From Promicromonospora panici (GTDB lineage Bacteria; Actinomycetota; Actinomycetes; Actinomycetales; Cellulomonadaceae), in contig NZ_UWYY01000032.1 of assembly GCF_900608595.1 (NCBI RefSeq), positions 1 to 58,225 of the forward strand: a stretch of DNA of 58,225 bases. The letters run 5' to 3'. Numbering within the stretch: the stretch's first letter is position 1; every line of letters begins with the position of its first letter. Made by a program: the position numbers and the translations under genes. The notes beneath the pieces were generated by a model, which worked only from the letters and a program-made list of their open reading frames with translations, did not search any database and was not told the origin of the DNA. Of the stretch, positions 25,684 to 34,320 are shown piece by piece.

Positions 25684-27960
25684 ATGAGATTCACTGACGG
25701 CTATTGGCAGCTGCGCCCCGGCGTCGAGATGCTGCGTCCCCGCGACATCGACTCGGTCGAGGCAGGCGACGAGACCCTCACCGTGTACGCGCCCACAGCG
25801 CCGATCACGCGGCGCGGCGACACCCTGAACCGCCCGGTCGTCACCGTCACGTTCGACGCCCCGGCCGACGACGTGATCGGCGTCCGCATCGAGCACCACC
25901 AGGGCCGCCGCGACCCGGGCCCGCACTTCGCTGTCAACCGCGAGCCCGGCGCGGTCAAGGTCGTCGTGCCCGCCGGCCTGGGCGAGGGGCCGGCCGAGCT
26001 GGTCTCCGGTGGCCTCACGGCCCGCGTCTCCACCGACGGCCCGTGGCACGTCGACTTCGTGGCCGACGGCGAGGTACTCACCTCGTCGTCGGACCGGAGC
26101 GTCGGGATCGCGAGCACGCCGGACGGCGACTTCGTGCACGAGCAGCTCGGGCTCGGCGTGGGCGAGCACGTCTACGGCCTGGGCGAGCGGTTCGGCGCGT
26201 TCGTGAAGAACGGCCAGAGCGTCGACGTCTGGAACGAGGACGGCGGCACCGCGAGCGAGCAGGCGTACAAGAACGTTCCGTTCTACCTGACTGACCGCGG
26301 CTACGGCGTGTTCGTGGCCCACCCCGAGCGGGTGTCGTTCGAGGTGGGCTCCGAGGTGGTCAGCCGCACCCAGTTCTCGGTGCCGGGGCAGTCGCTCCAG
26401 TACTACGTGATCCACGGCCCCACGCCGGCCGAGATCCTGCGCCGGTACACGGCCCTGACGGGGCGGCCCGCGGTCGTCCCGGCCTGGTCGTACGGGCTGT
26501 GGCTGTCGACGTCGTTCACCACGAACTACGACGAGGAGACCGTCAACAGCTTCATCGACGGCATGGCCGAGCGCGACATCCCGCTGTCGGTGTTCCACTT
26601 CGACTGCTTCTGGATGCGGCAGTTCCACTGGTGCGACTTCGTGTGGGACCCGGCCACGTTCCCCGACCCGGAGGGCATGCTGGCCCGGCTGCACGAGCGC
26701 GGCCTGAAGGTCTGCGTGTGGATCAACCCCTACATCGCCCAGCGCTCGCACCTGTTCCGGGAGGGCCAGGAGAAGGGCTACCTGGTCACGACGCCCGACG
26801 GCGACGTCTGGCAGTGGGACAAGTGGCAGGCCGGCATGGGCCTGGTCGACTTCACCAACCCCGACGCCGCCGCGTGGTACCAGGACAAGCTGCGCGTGCT
26901 CCTGGGCCAGGGCGTCGACTGCTTCAAGACGGACTTCGGGGAGCGCATCCCGACCGACGTCGTCTGGCACGACGGGTCCGACCCGCAGCGCATGCACAAC
27001 TACTACACCTCCCTGTTCAACAAGACGGTCTTCGACCTGCTCGAGGAGGAGCGCGGGCGCGGCGAGGCCGTACTGTTCGCGCGGTCCGCGACCGCGGGCA
27101 CGCAGGCCTACCCGGTGCACTGGGGCGGCGACTGCGAGTCCACGTTCGTCTCGATGGCGGAGTCCCTGCGCGGCGGCCTGTCGCTGTCGCTGTCCGGGTT
27201 CGGCTACTGGAGCCACGACATCGGCGGCTTCGAGGGCACGCCCGACCCGGCCGTGTTCAAGCGGTGGGCCGCGTTCGGCCTGCTGTCCTCGCACTCCCGC
27301 CTGCACGGGTCCAGCTCCTACCGTGTGCCGTGGGCGTTCGACGACGAGGCGGTCGACGTCACCCGGAAGTTCACGAAGCTGAAGCTGCGGCTCATGCCGT
27401 ACCTGGGCAGGCTCGGCCACGTGGCCGCCGAGGAGGGCACGCCCGTGATGCGGCCCATGGTGCTCCAGTTCCCCGAGGACCGGACCGCGGCCTCCGTCGA
27501 CACCCAGTACATGCTGGGGTCGTCGCTGCTGGTCGCGCCCGTCTTCCACGAGTCGCGCGTCGAGTACTACCTGCCCGAGGGGGAGTGGACGCGGCTGCCC
27601 GACGTCGGCGGGGCCGGGCTGGCCTCGACGATCACCGGCCCGCGCTGGGTCGCCGAGGAGCACGGTTTCGACAGCCTCCCGCTGTTCGTACGGCCCGGCA
27701 CGGTGCTGCCCGTCGGCGCTCGCGACGACCGGCCCGACTACGCATGGGCCGAGGGCGTGACGCTACGCTGCACCCGTTTGCCCGACGGGTTCGACGAAGA
27801 GGTCCTGGTACCCGGCGGCACCGGCGCCCCGGCGACGTTCCGTGTGCGGTGCGCGTCCGGCGTCGTGCACGTGACCAGTGCGGACGCGCCTGGCGAGTGG
27901 AGCGTCGAGAATGACGGAAAGAACGTTCGGGCCACCGGCCCAGGAGAGGTGACACTGTGA
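25684..27960 (+). CDS. Glycoside hydrolase family 31 alpha-xylosidase (YicI-like)
   Basis: 758 residues, no signal peptide, cytoplasmic. Architecture as in E. coli YicI: N-terminal beta-sandwich (about 1-240), TIM barrel (about 250-590), proximal and distal C-terminal beta domains. The nucleophile motif CFKTDFGERIPTD places D417, and the acid/base motif VHWGGDCES places D483, almost the same numbering as YicI (416/482). Long identical blocks such as LSSHSRLHGS support alpha-xylosidase rather than alpha-glucosidase. It removes the non-reducing-end alpha-1,6-xylose from xylogluco-oligosaccharides. I place the start at 25684 after GAGAGGTACC. It belongs to the importer operon and overlaps GH1 by GTGA. 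Confidence 0.95.
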   Translation: MRFTDGYWQLRPGVEMLRPRDIDSVEAGDETLTVYAPTAPITRRGDTLNRPVVTVTFDAPADDVIGVRIEHHQGRRDPGPHFAVNREPGAVKVVVPAGLGEGPAELVSGGLTARVSTDGPWHVDFVADGEVLTSSSDRSVGIASTPDGDFVHEQLGLGVGEHVYGLGERFGAFVKNGQSVDVWNEDGGTASEQAYKNVPFYLTDRGYGVFVAHPERVSFEVGSEVVSRTQFSVPGQSLQYYVIHGPTPAEILRRYTALTGRPAVVPAWSYGLWLSTSFTTNYDEETVNSFIDGMAERDIPLSVFHFDCFWMRQFHWCDFVWDPATFPDPEGMLARLHERGLKVCVWINPYIAQRSHLFREGQEKGYLVTTPDGDVWQWDKWQAGMGLVDFTNPDAAAWYQDKLRVLLGQGVDCFKTDFGERIPTDVVWHDGSDPQRMHNYYTSLFNKTVFDLLEEERGRGEAVLFARSATAGTQAYPVHWGGDCESTFVSMAESLRGGLSLSLSGFGYWSHDIGGFEGTPDPAVFKRWAAFGLLSSHSRLHGSSSYRVPWAFDDEAVDVTRKFTKLKLRLMPYLGRLGHVAAEEGTPVMRPMVLQFPEDRTAASVDTQYMLGSSLLVAPVFHESRVEYYLPEGEWTRLPDVGGAGLASTITGPRWVAEEHGFDSLPLFVRPGTVLPVGARDDRPDYAWAEGVTLRCTRLPDGFDEEVLVPGGTGAPATFRVRCASGVVHVTSADAPGEWSVENDGKNVRATGPGEVTL

Positions 27961-29393
27961 GCGCACGGACATTCCCCACGGAGTTCCTCTGGGGGTCGGC
28001 GACGGCGTCGTACCAGATCGAGGGCGGCGCGACCGAGGGCGGCCGCGGACCTTCCATCTGGGACACGTTCTCGCACACCCCCGGCAAGACGCTGAACGGC
28101 GACACGGGCGACGTCGCGGACGACCACTATCACCGGTGGCAGGAGGACGTCGAGCACATCAAGAACCTGGGACTGGGCGCGTACCGGTTCTCCATCGCGT
28201 GGCCGCGCGTGCAGCCGGGCGGCTCGGGCGAGTTCAATGCCGAGGGCATCAGGTTCTACTCGGACCTCGTCGACGGGCTGCTCGCCGCGGGCGTGAAGCC
28301 CGTGGTGACGCTCTACCACTGGGACCTCCCGCAGGAGCTGGAGGACGCCGGCGGCTGGACCAACCGCGAGACGGCCTACGCCTTCGCGCGGTACGCCCGT
28401 CGGATGGCCGAGGAGCTCGGGGACCGCATCGACGTCTGGACCACGCTCAACGAGCCGTGGTGCACGGCGTACCTGGGGTACGGCTCGGGCGTCCACGCGC
28501 CGGGCCGGACGGAGCCCCTGGCCGCGCTGCAGGCTGTGCACCACCTCAACCTGGCGCACGGCCTCGCGGTGCAGCAGATCCGCGAGGTGCTCGGCGAGGC
28601 CGCGAAGACGTCGATCACGCTGAACCTGCACGTCTTCCGGCCGGACGACCCCTCGTCCGAGGCCGACCAGGGCTCCGTCCGGAAGGTCGACGCCCTGGCC
28701 AACCGGGCGTTCCTCGGGCCCGTTCTCGACGGCGCGTACCCTGCCGACCTGCAGGAGAACACGGCGTCGGTCACCGACTGGTCGTTCGTGCACGACGGCG
28801 ACCTGGAGATCACGAAGCAGCCGCTGGACGTGCTGGGCGTCAACTACTACTCGACGGCGCGCGTGCGGCACTTCTCCGGGCAGGGTGAGCGGCAGCAGGC
28901 CGACGGCCACAAGGACTCCGCAGGCACGCCGTGGATCGCCGCGGACGACGTCGAGTTCCTGCCGCAGCCTGGCCCGTACACGGCCATGGGCTGGAACATC
29001 GAGCCCGCCGGCCTGACGGACCTGCTGATCTCGCTGCGCGACACCTACCCCGACCAGCCCCTGATGGTCACGGAGAACGGCGCCGCGTTCGCCGACGAGG
29101 TGACCGTCGAGGACGGTGTCAAGCGGGTCCACGACCCGCTGCGCGTGTCCTACCTGCACGACCACGTCGAGGCCCTGGGCCTCGCCAGAGACAAGGGCGT
29201 GGACGTTCGCGGGTACTTCGCGTGGTCGCTGCTCGACAACTTCGAGTGGGCCTACGGCTACGACCGCCGGTTCGGCATCATCCGCGTCGACTACGAGACG
29301 CTCGAGCGCACCTGGAAGGACTCGGCGCACTGGTACCGCCGCCTGGCGACGACGAATGTCCTCCCGGGCACGGACGAGGTCTCGCCGGCCTGA
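27957..29393 (+). CDS. Glycoside hydrolase family 1 beta-glucosidase
   Basis: 478 residues, single (beta/alpha)8 barrel, no signal peptide. The N-terminal signature FLWGSATASYQIEGG is followed by acid/base E166 in TLNEPW and nucleophile E373 in VTENGAAF, and the YFAWSLLDNFEWAYGY aglycone-site motif near the end. The GTG start overlaps the GH31 stop by 4 bp. With the alpha-xylosidase it can shorten xyloglucan oligosaccharides stepwise: xylose off, then the exposed backbone glucose off. It is the last gene of the operon, followed by a hairpin. Confidence 0.94.
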   Translation: MSARTFPTEFLWGSATASYQIEGGATEGGRGPSIWDTFSHTPGKTLNGDTGDVADDHYHRWQEDVEHIKNLGLGAYRFSIAWPRVQPGGSGEFNAEGIRFYSDLVDGLLAAGVKPVVTLYHWDLPQELEDAGGWTNRETAYAFARYARRMAEELGDRIDVWTTLNEPWCTAYLGYGSGVHAPGRTEPLAALQAVHHLNLAHGLAVQQIREVLGEAAKTSITLNLHVFRPDDPSSEADQGSVRKVDALANRAFLGPVLDGAYPADLQENTASVTDWSFVHDGDLEITKQPLDVLGVNYYSTARVRHFSGQGERQQADGHKDSAGTPWIAADDVEFLPQPGPYTAMGWNIEPAGLTDLLISLRDTYPDQPLMVTENGAAFADEVTVEDGVKRVHDPLRVSYLHDHVEALGLARDKGVDVRGYFAWSLLDNFEWAYGYDRRFGIIRVDYETLERTWKDSAHWYRRLATTNVLPGTDEVSPA

Positions 29394-29407
29394 GCCCTGT
29401 CTGCTGA

Positions 29408-29430
29408 CCGGCCGGCGTCTCGCCGACCGG
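29408..29430 (+). terminator. Probable terminator hairpin after GH1
   Basis: CCGGCCGGCG pairs with CGCCGACCGG (one mismatch) around a TCT loop, starting 14 bp after the GH1 stop. There is no U tract. Confidence 0.55.
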
Positions 29431-29440
29431 CCGCGGGCGT

Positions 29441-29496
29441 CGAACGTAGGGGTAGTCGTGGCATGTGCCCGCATGCGGCGACTACTCCTACGTTCG
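29441..29496. repeat. Long inverted repeat, 18-bp arms
   Basis: CGAACGTAGGGGTAGTCG pairs with CGACTACTCCTACGTTCG through one G-U-compatible mismatch, around a 20-nt loop that itself contains GCATG/CGCATGC words. It lies in the gap between the glycosidase operon and the serine hydrolase gene, ending 76 bp before that gene. It may be a second terminator or an operator. Function unknown. Confidence 0.6.
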
Positions 29497-29572
29497 GCCA
29501 CCCTTGCGTGCGGCATGGCCGCGCACTGCAGCCGAGGGCGCCGTCGTGCTCAGGACGGGTTACCTTCTGCGC

Positions 29573-30988
29573 ATGAACGAGCTAGGTGATGTCCTGGACG
29601 GCCTCCTCGCCCGGACGCGGGACGACGCGCGGGTGCCCGCCCTGTCCGCGGCAGCCGGCCGCGGGGGCGAGGTGGTCTGGGCGGACGTCGCCCACGCGCC
29701 CTGGGTGGGCGGCCCGACGCCGGAGCACGCCTTCCGTGTCGGGTCCCTCACCAAGCCCATGGTCGCCGTGGCAGTGCTCCGGCTCGTCGCCGAGGGAGAG
29801 GTGGCGCTCGCGGACCCGATCGGCAGGCACCTGCCGGACGCGCCCGCCCCGGACGCCACGGTCCGCCACCTGCTCACGCATACGAGCGGCCTGCAGTCCG
29901 AGTTCCCGGGCCTGTGGTGGGAGCGGCACGGCGGGCCCACGTGGGACGAGCTGGTCCGCTCCGGCGTCGAGCAGATCTGGGACCCGGGCGAGAGGTATCA
30001 CTACAGCAACCCCGGGTTCGCGGTGCTGGGCCGGCTGGTCGAGGTGGTGCGGGGCAGTGCCTGGGCCCAGGTGCTCCGGGACGAGCTGTGGGGCCCGCTG
30101 GGCATGACCGCCACCGGCCGCGTGCCCGTGGGTCCGCACGTCACGGGGTACGCCGTGCACCCGCACGCGCAGCTGGTGCACCACGAGCCGGTGGCCGAGT
30201 TCCGCGCGGCGGGGCCCGCCGGGGAGGTGTGGTCCACACCGTCGGACCTGGTGCGGTTCGGCATGTGGCTGGTGGGCGGCGAGGCGGACCGCGACGCGGG
30301 CGAGGCGGTGCTCCCGCTCGCCCTGCGCCGCCAGATGGCCGTCCCGCGCGTAGTGGTCGACGACGCCGGTCCCGCTGGCGGGCCGTGGCCCACCGCCCAC
30401 GGTCTGGGCGTGCGCGTGCGCCAGGACGGCACCGTCCGCACGATCGGTCACGGCGGTTCGGTGCCGGGGTTCACCGCGGACTTCCGGGCCGACGTCGCGA
30501 CGGGCGAGGTGGTCGCCGTCTGCGGCTCGTCGACGCACGGGGCCGGTGGTGGCGCCGGCCTGCTCGCGGCGCTGCAGGGTGCCGTGGTGCCTACGCCACT
30601 GCCGTTGCCAATGCGCGCGCCGCGCGACGGCGTCGGGCGGGGAACGGAGCCGGTGCTGAGGCGGGAGCTCGAGCAGGGTGCGGTCACCGGCACCTGGTAC
30701 TGGGGGCCGTTCCCGCACGTGGTGAGCATCGATGCGGCGGGGCGCGTCGATCTGCGGTCCCCGGACGGCGGCCGCGGCACCGTCTTCGACGACGTCGAGG
30801 GCGTGCTGCGCGGCGTCGAGGGCGGCTACTGGCTGGGGGAGCGGTTCGAGGTGCGCGACGCCGGGGACGGGGCCGTCGCGCTGGACGTGGGTACCTTCCA
30901 CTTCACGCGTGCGCCGTACGATCCGGCCACGGCCGTGCCCGGCGGTGTCGACCCGCGAGGCTGGCACCGCCCGAGCTCCGCCGGGTGA
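29573..30988 (+). CDS. Serine hydrolase, beta-lactamase class C / PBP-like
   Basis: 471 residues. The three class-C motifs are present: S58-L-T-K61 (RVGSLTKPMVAV), Y144-S-N (YHYSNPGFAVLGRL) and HGGSVPGF as the third box. There is no signal peptide, so it is probably a cytoplasmic esterase, peptidase or amidase rather than a resistance enzyme. About the last 110 residues form a lipocalin-like beta domain (TGTWYWGPFPH) often seen after this fold. I use the ATG at 29573; in-frame codons upstream run into the inverted repeat. The upstream TTACCTTCT directly before the start suggests a short or absent leader. The substrate is unknown. Confidence 0.88.
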   Translation: MNELGDVLDGLLARTRDDARVPALSAAAGRGGEVVWADVAHAPWVGGPTPEHAFRVGSLTKPMVAVAVLRLVAEGEVALADPIGRHLPDAPAPDATVRHLLTHTSGLQSEFPGLWWERHGGPTWDELVRSGVEQIWDPGERYHYSNPGFAVLGRLVEVVRGSAWAQVLRDELWGPLGMTATGRVPVGPHVTGYAVHPHAQLVHHEPVAEFRAAGPAGEVWSTPSDLVRFGMWLVGGEADRDAGEAVLPLALRRQMAVPRVVVDDAGPAGGPWPTAHGLGVRVRQDGTVRTIGHGGSVPGFTADFRADVATGEVVAVCGSSTHGAGGGAGLLAALQGAVVPTPLPLPMRAPRDGVGRGTEPVLRRELEQGAVTGTWYWGPFPHVVSIDAAGRVDLRSPDGGRGTVFDDVEGVLRGVEGGYWLGERFEVRDAGDGAVALDVGTFHFTRAPYDPATAVPGGVDPRGWHRPSSAG

Positions 30989-31242
30989 CGACCGGGTTCT
31001 CCGATCGGTGTCCGGCGGGACACGCCCAAGCGTCGCGACACGCCGCTGACTCAGATCACTTTTTGGGCCTCGCGGACGCCCTCCGGGGCGCGTGAGGTGC
31101 ACTTTCTGGCGTCTCCCGCAGCCCGCCCGACCGCGTCCCGCGAACCGCGGCGCGCCGCCTCCCAGGCGGTGTCAGAGGCTCGTGGCAGCATGGTCCATGA
31201 GCGTCCCGGGCGGTTCCCGTGTAGTGCGCCGTTCGGCCTCAA
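30989..31242. other. Gap before the nrd operon
   Basis: No gene is supported here. A GC hairpin at about 31067-31098 (CCTCGCG ... GTGAGG with CGCCC/GGGGCG inside) could end transcription of the serine hydrolase. The rest of this stretch shows nothing I can name. Confidence 0.4.
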
Positions 31243-31289
31243 CCACAACATGTCGTAAGCAAGCGAGTGTCAGACACTAGGTGTAGTGT
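31243..31289 (+). promoter_or_regulatory. Two NrdR-type boxes upstream of nrdHIEF
   Basis: ACACTAGGTGTAGTGT at 31274-31289 has the palindromic ACACTA...TAGTGT ends of NrdR boxes. A weaker copy, CCACAACATGTCGTAA, lies at 31243-31258. Their centres are exactly 31 bp apart, the known spacing of NrdR box pairs (three helical turns). The nearer box overlaps a TAGTGT element that could be the -10, fitting repression of ribonucleotide reductase when dATP/ATP loads NrdR. The nrdR gene itself is not in the window. Confidence 0.8.
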
Positions 31290-31373
31290 TTGGTTCAGCG
31301 GGAGACGCAGACCCGCAAACAAAGCACACCGGTGTAAGTTCACGGGTGTCCTTCGAGGTCAGAGGAGGCGGAC

Positions 31374-31616
31374 ATGAGCGTCACGGTCTACAGCAAGCCG
31401 GCATGCGTCCAGTGCGACGCGACGTACCGGGCACTGGATCGCAAGGGTGTCGAGTACACGGTCGTCGACATCACGCAGGACGCCGAGGCGCTCGAGATGG
31501 TTCGCGGTCTCGGGTACCTCCAGGCGCCGGTCGTCGTAGCCGGTGACACTCACTGGTCGGGCTTTCGCCCCGACCAGATCAGCGCGGTCGCCGCGCTGCA
31601 GGCCGCCTCGGCCTGA
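31374..31616 (+). CDS. nrdH: Glutaredoxin-like NrdH redoxin
   Basis: 80 residues. The redox motif is C-V-Q-C (Cys11, Cys14), and WSGFRPDQI near the end is the NrdH family signature that favours thioredoxin reductase over glutathione. It passes electrons to the class Ib ribonucleotide reductase. A clear ribosome site (AGAGGAGGCGGAC) precedes the ATG. It is first in the nrdHIEF operon, the order usual in actinobacteria. Confidence 0.97.
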   Translation: MSVTVYSKPACVQCDATYRALDRKGVEYTVVDITQDAEALEMVRGLGYLQAPVVVAGDTHWSGFRPDQISAVAALQAASA

Positions 31617-31651
31617 CCTGCAGTACAGCAACGTCGGCAAGGAGGCGTGAC

Positions 31652-32086
31652 GTGGGTTCTCTCGTCTACTTCTCCAGCGTGTCGGAGAACACTCACCGGT
31701 TCGTCCAGAAGCTCGCACTCGAAGAGCTGGGGATGCCGGTGCACAGGATCCCGCTGCGCCCGGCTGACGGCTTCCTGCGCGTGGACGAGCCCTACGTCCT
31801 CATGGCCCCCACCTACGGTGGCGGTAACGAGGGCGGGGCCGTCCCACGGCAGGTGAGGAAGTTCCTCAACGACGAACACAACCGGTCGCTCATCCGCGGC
31901 GTCATCGCTGCGGGGAACACCAACTTCGGGGCTGCGTACTGCATCACCGGGGACATCATTGCCGCGAAGTGCGATGTCCCCTACCTCTACGCCTTCGAAC
32001 TACTGGGAACGGCGCAGGACGTCACGCGCGTCCGCAACGGATTGGGACGATTTTGGCAGCAACAACCACTGAGCCTCTCAGCTTGA
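31652..32086 (+). CDS. nrdI: Flavodoxin-like NrdI
   Basis: 144 residues, starting at a GTG with AAGGAGGCGTGAC. The FMN-binding loops are visible: YFSSVSENTHRF, APTYGGG and AAGNTNFG. NrdI supplies superoxide to oxidise the di-manganese site of NrdF. It overlaps the start region of nrdE. Confidence 0.97.
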   Translation: MGSLVYFSSVSENTHRFVQKLALEELGMPVHRIPLRPADGFLRVDEPYVLMAPTYGGGNEGGAVPRQVRKFLNDEHNRSLIRGVIAAGNTNFGAAYCITGDIIAAKCDVPYLYAFELLGTAQDVTRVRNGLGRFWQQQPLSLSA

Positions 32087-34230
32087 CCGAAGGCCTGAGC
32101 GAGATCCCCCTGGAGCGCATCCAGATGGACTATCACTCGCTCAACGCCATGCTGAACCTCTACGGGCCGGACGGGAAGATCCAGTTCGAGAAGGACCGTG
32201 AGGCGGCCCGCCAGTACTTCCTGCAGCACGTGAACCCGAACACGGTCGAGTTCGACACGCTCGAGGCAAAGCTCGAGCACCTGGTCGAGGCCAAGTACTA
32301 CGACGCGACCGTGCTGGCCAAGTACTCCGGCGCGTTCGTCAAGGAGCTGTTCCAGCTCGCCTACTCGAAGAAGTTCCGGTTCGAGACGTTCCTGGGCGCC
32401 TTCAAGTACTACACCTCGTACACGCTCAAGACGTTCGACGGCAAGAAGTACCTGGAGCGCTTCGAGGACCGCGTCACCATGGTCGCGCTCGGCCTGGCCG
32501 ACGGCGACGAGCAGACGGCACGCGACATCGTCGAGGAGGTCATCTCCGGACGGTTCCAGCCGGCGACGCCGACCTTCCTCAACGTCGGCAAGGCGCAGCG
32601 CGGCGAGCCCGTGTCCTGCTTCCTGCTGCGCATCGAGGACAACATGGAGTCGATCGCCCGCGGCATCAACTCCGCGCTGCAGCTCTCCAAGCGCGGCGGT
32701 GGCGTGGCGCTGCTCCTGAGCAACATCCGCGAGCACGGCGCGCCGATCAAGCACATCGAGAACCAGTCGTCCGGCGTCATCCCCGTGATGAAGCTCCTGG
32801 AAGACTCCTTCTCGTACGCGAACCAGCTCGGCGCGCGCCAGGGCGCCGGCGCGGTGTACCTGCACGCGCACCACCCCGACATCATGCGGTTCCTCGACAC
32901 GAAGCGGGAGAACGCGGACGAGAAGATCCGCATCAAGACGCTCTCGCTCGGTGTGGTCATCCCGGACATCACGTTCGAGCTGGCCAAGAAGAACGCGGAC
33001 ATGCACCTGTTCAGCCCGTACGACGTCGAGCGCGTCTACGGCAAGCCGTTCGCCGACATCTCCATCTCGGAGAAGTACGACGAGCTCGTCGCCGACGACC
33101 GCATCCGCAAGACCACGATCAGCGCGCGCGACTTCTTCCAGACGCTCGCCGAGCTGCAGTTCGAGTCCGGGTACCCGTACATCATGTTCGAGGACACGGT
33201 GAACAAGGCGAACCCGATCAAGGGCCGCATCACCCACTCGAACCTGTGCTCCGAGATCCTGCAGGTGTCGACCCCGTCGACGTTCAACGAGGACCTCTCC
33301 TACAACGAGGTCGGCCGGGACATCTCCTGCAACCTCGGCTCGCTGAACATCGCCAAGGCGATGGACTCGCCGGACTTCGGCCGCACCATCGACACCGCGA
33401 TCCGCGCGCTGACCGCGGTGAGCGACCAGACGTCGATCGAGTCGGTCCCGTCGATCAAGCTGGCCAACGACCAGGGGCACGCCATCGGTCTGGGCCAGAT
33501 GAACCTGCACGGCTACCTCGCTCGTGAGCGCATCTACTACGGCTCGGACGAGGGCGTCGACTTCACGAACATCTACTTCTACACCGTGGCCTACCACGCG
33601 ATCGCGGCGTCGAACCGCCTGTCGATCGAGCGGAAGAAGAAGTTCGGCGGGTTCGAGGACTCGAAGTACGCCACCGGCGAGTACTTCGACAAGTACGTCG
33701 AGCAGGAGTGGAAGCCCGCCACCGAGCGTGTCGCCCGCCTCTTCGCCGACGCCGGCGTGGCGATCCCGACGCAGGACGACTGGCGCGAGCTGCGGGCCTC
33801 GGTCATGGAGCACGGCATCTACAACCAGAACCTCCAGGCCGTCCCGCCCACGGGTTCGATCAGCTACATCAACAACTCGACGTCGTCGATCCACCCGGTC
33901 CCGGCCAAGGTCGAGATCCGCAAGGAAGGCAAGCTCGGTCGCGTCTACTACCCGGCGCCGTACATGACGAACGACAACCTGGACTACTACCAGGACGCGT
34001 ACGAGATCGGGTACGAGAAGATCATCGACACGTACGCCGCGGCGACGCAGCACGTGGACCAGGGCCTGAGCCTCACGCTGTTCTTCAAGGACACCGTCAC
34101 CACGCGCGACGTGAACAAGGCGCAGATCTACGCATGGCGGAAGGGCATCAAGACCCTCTATTACATCCGTCTGCGTCAGCTCGCTCTTGAGGGCACGTCC
34201 GTGGAGGACTGCGTCAGCTGCATGCTCTAG
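32053..34230 (+). CDS. nrdE: Class Ib ribonucleoside-diphosphate reductase alpha subunit
   Basis: About 725 residues. It reduces ribonucleoside diphosphates to deoxy forms for DNA synthesis. Catalytic features: PATPTFLNVGK and CNLGSLNIAK active-site strands, the N-C-E radical site in ITHSNLCSEILQ, and the C-terminal redox pair CVSCML that takes electrons from NrdH. There is no N-terminal ATP cone, as in class Ib. The start is uncertain. I choose TTG at 32053 because the residues that follow (AATTTEPL) resemble the N-terminus of E. coli NrdE. TTG at 32083 (4-bp overlap with nrdI) and ATG at 32125 (GGAG upstream, beginning MDYHSLNAM) are alternatives. Confidence 0.95.
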   Translation: MAATTTEPLSLTEGLSEIPLERIQMDYHSLNAMLNLYGPDGKIQFEKDREAARQYFLQHVNPNTVEFDTLEAKLEHLVEAKYYDATVLAKYSGAFVKELFQLAYSKKFRFETFLGAFKYYTSYTLKTFDGKKYLERFEDRVTMVALGLADGDEQTARDIVEEVISGRFQPATPTFLNVGKAQRGEPVSCFLLRIEDNMESIARGINSALQLSKRGGGVALLLSNIREHGAPIKHIENQSSGVIPVMKLLEDSFSYANQLGARQGAGAVYLHAHHPDIMRFLDTKRENADEKIRIKTLSLGVVIPDITFELAKKNADMHLFSPYDVERVYGKPFADISISEKYDELVADDRIRKTTISARDFFQTLAELQFESGYPYIMFEDTVNKANPIKGRITHSNLCSEILQVSTPSTFNEDLSYNEVGRDISCNLGSLNIAKAMDSPDFGRTIDTAIRALTAVSDQTSIESVPSIKLANDQGHAIGLGQMNLHGYLARERIYYGSDEGVDFTNIYFYTVAYHAIAASNRLSIERKKKFGGFEDSKYATGEYFDKYVEQEWKPATERVARLFADAGVAIPTQDDWRELRASVMEHGIYNQNLQAVPPTGSISYINNSTSSIHPVPAKVEIRKEGKLGRVYYPAPYMTNDNLDYYQDAYEIGYEKIIDTYAAATQHVDQGLSLTLFFKDTVTTRDVNKAQIYAWRKGIKTLYYIRLRQLALEGTSVEDCVSCML

Positions 34231-34320
34231 AGCACTGGGGATGCGCCTGTCTCGGCGTGCCCGCACCGACCATGATCAGCCCGGCCGCAGCCGCCGTCGT
34301 ACATCGGAAGAAGAACGAAG

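Noticed and set aside
29573..30988. Antibiotic-resistance beta-lactamase
   Set aside because: Motifs are class-C-like, but there is no signal peptide and a lipocalin-like C-terminal domain is present, as in esterases and peptidases of this fold.
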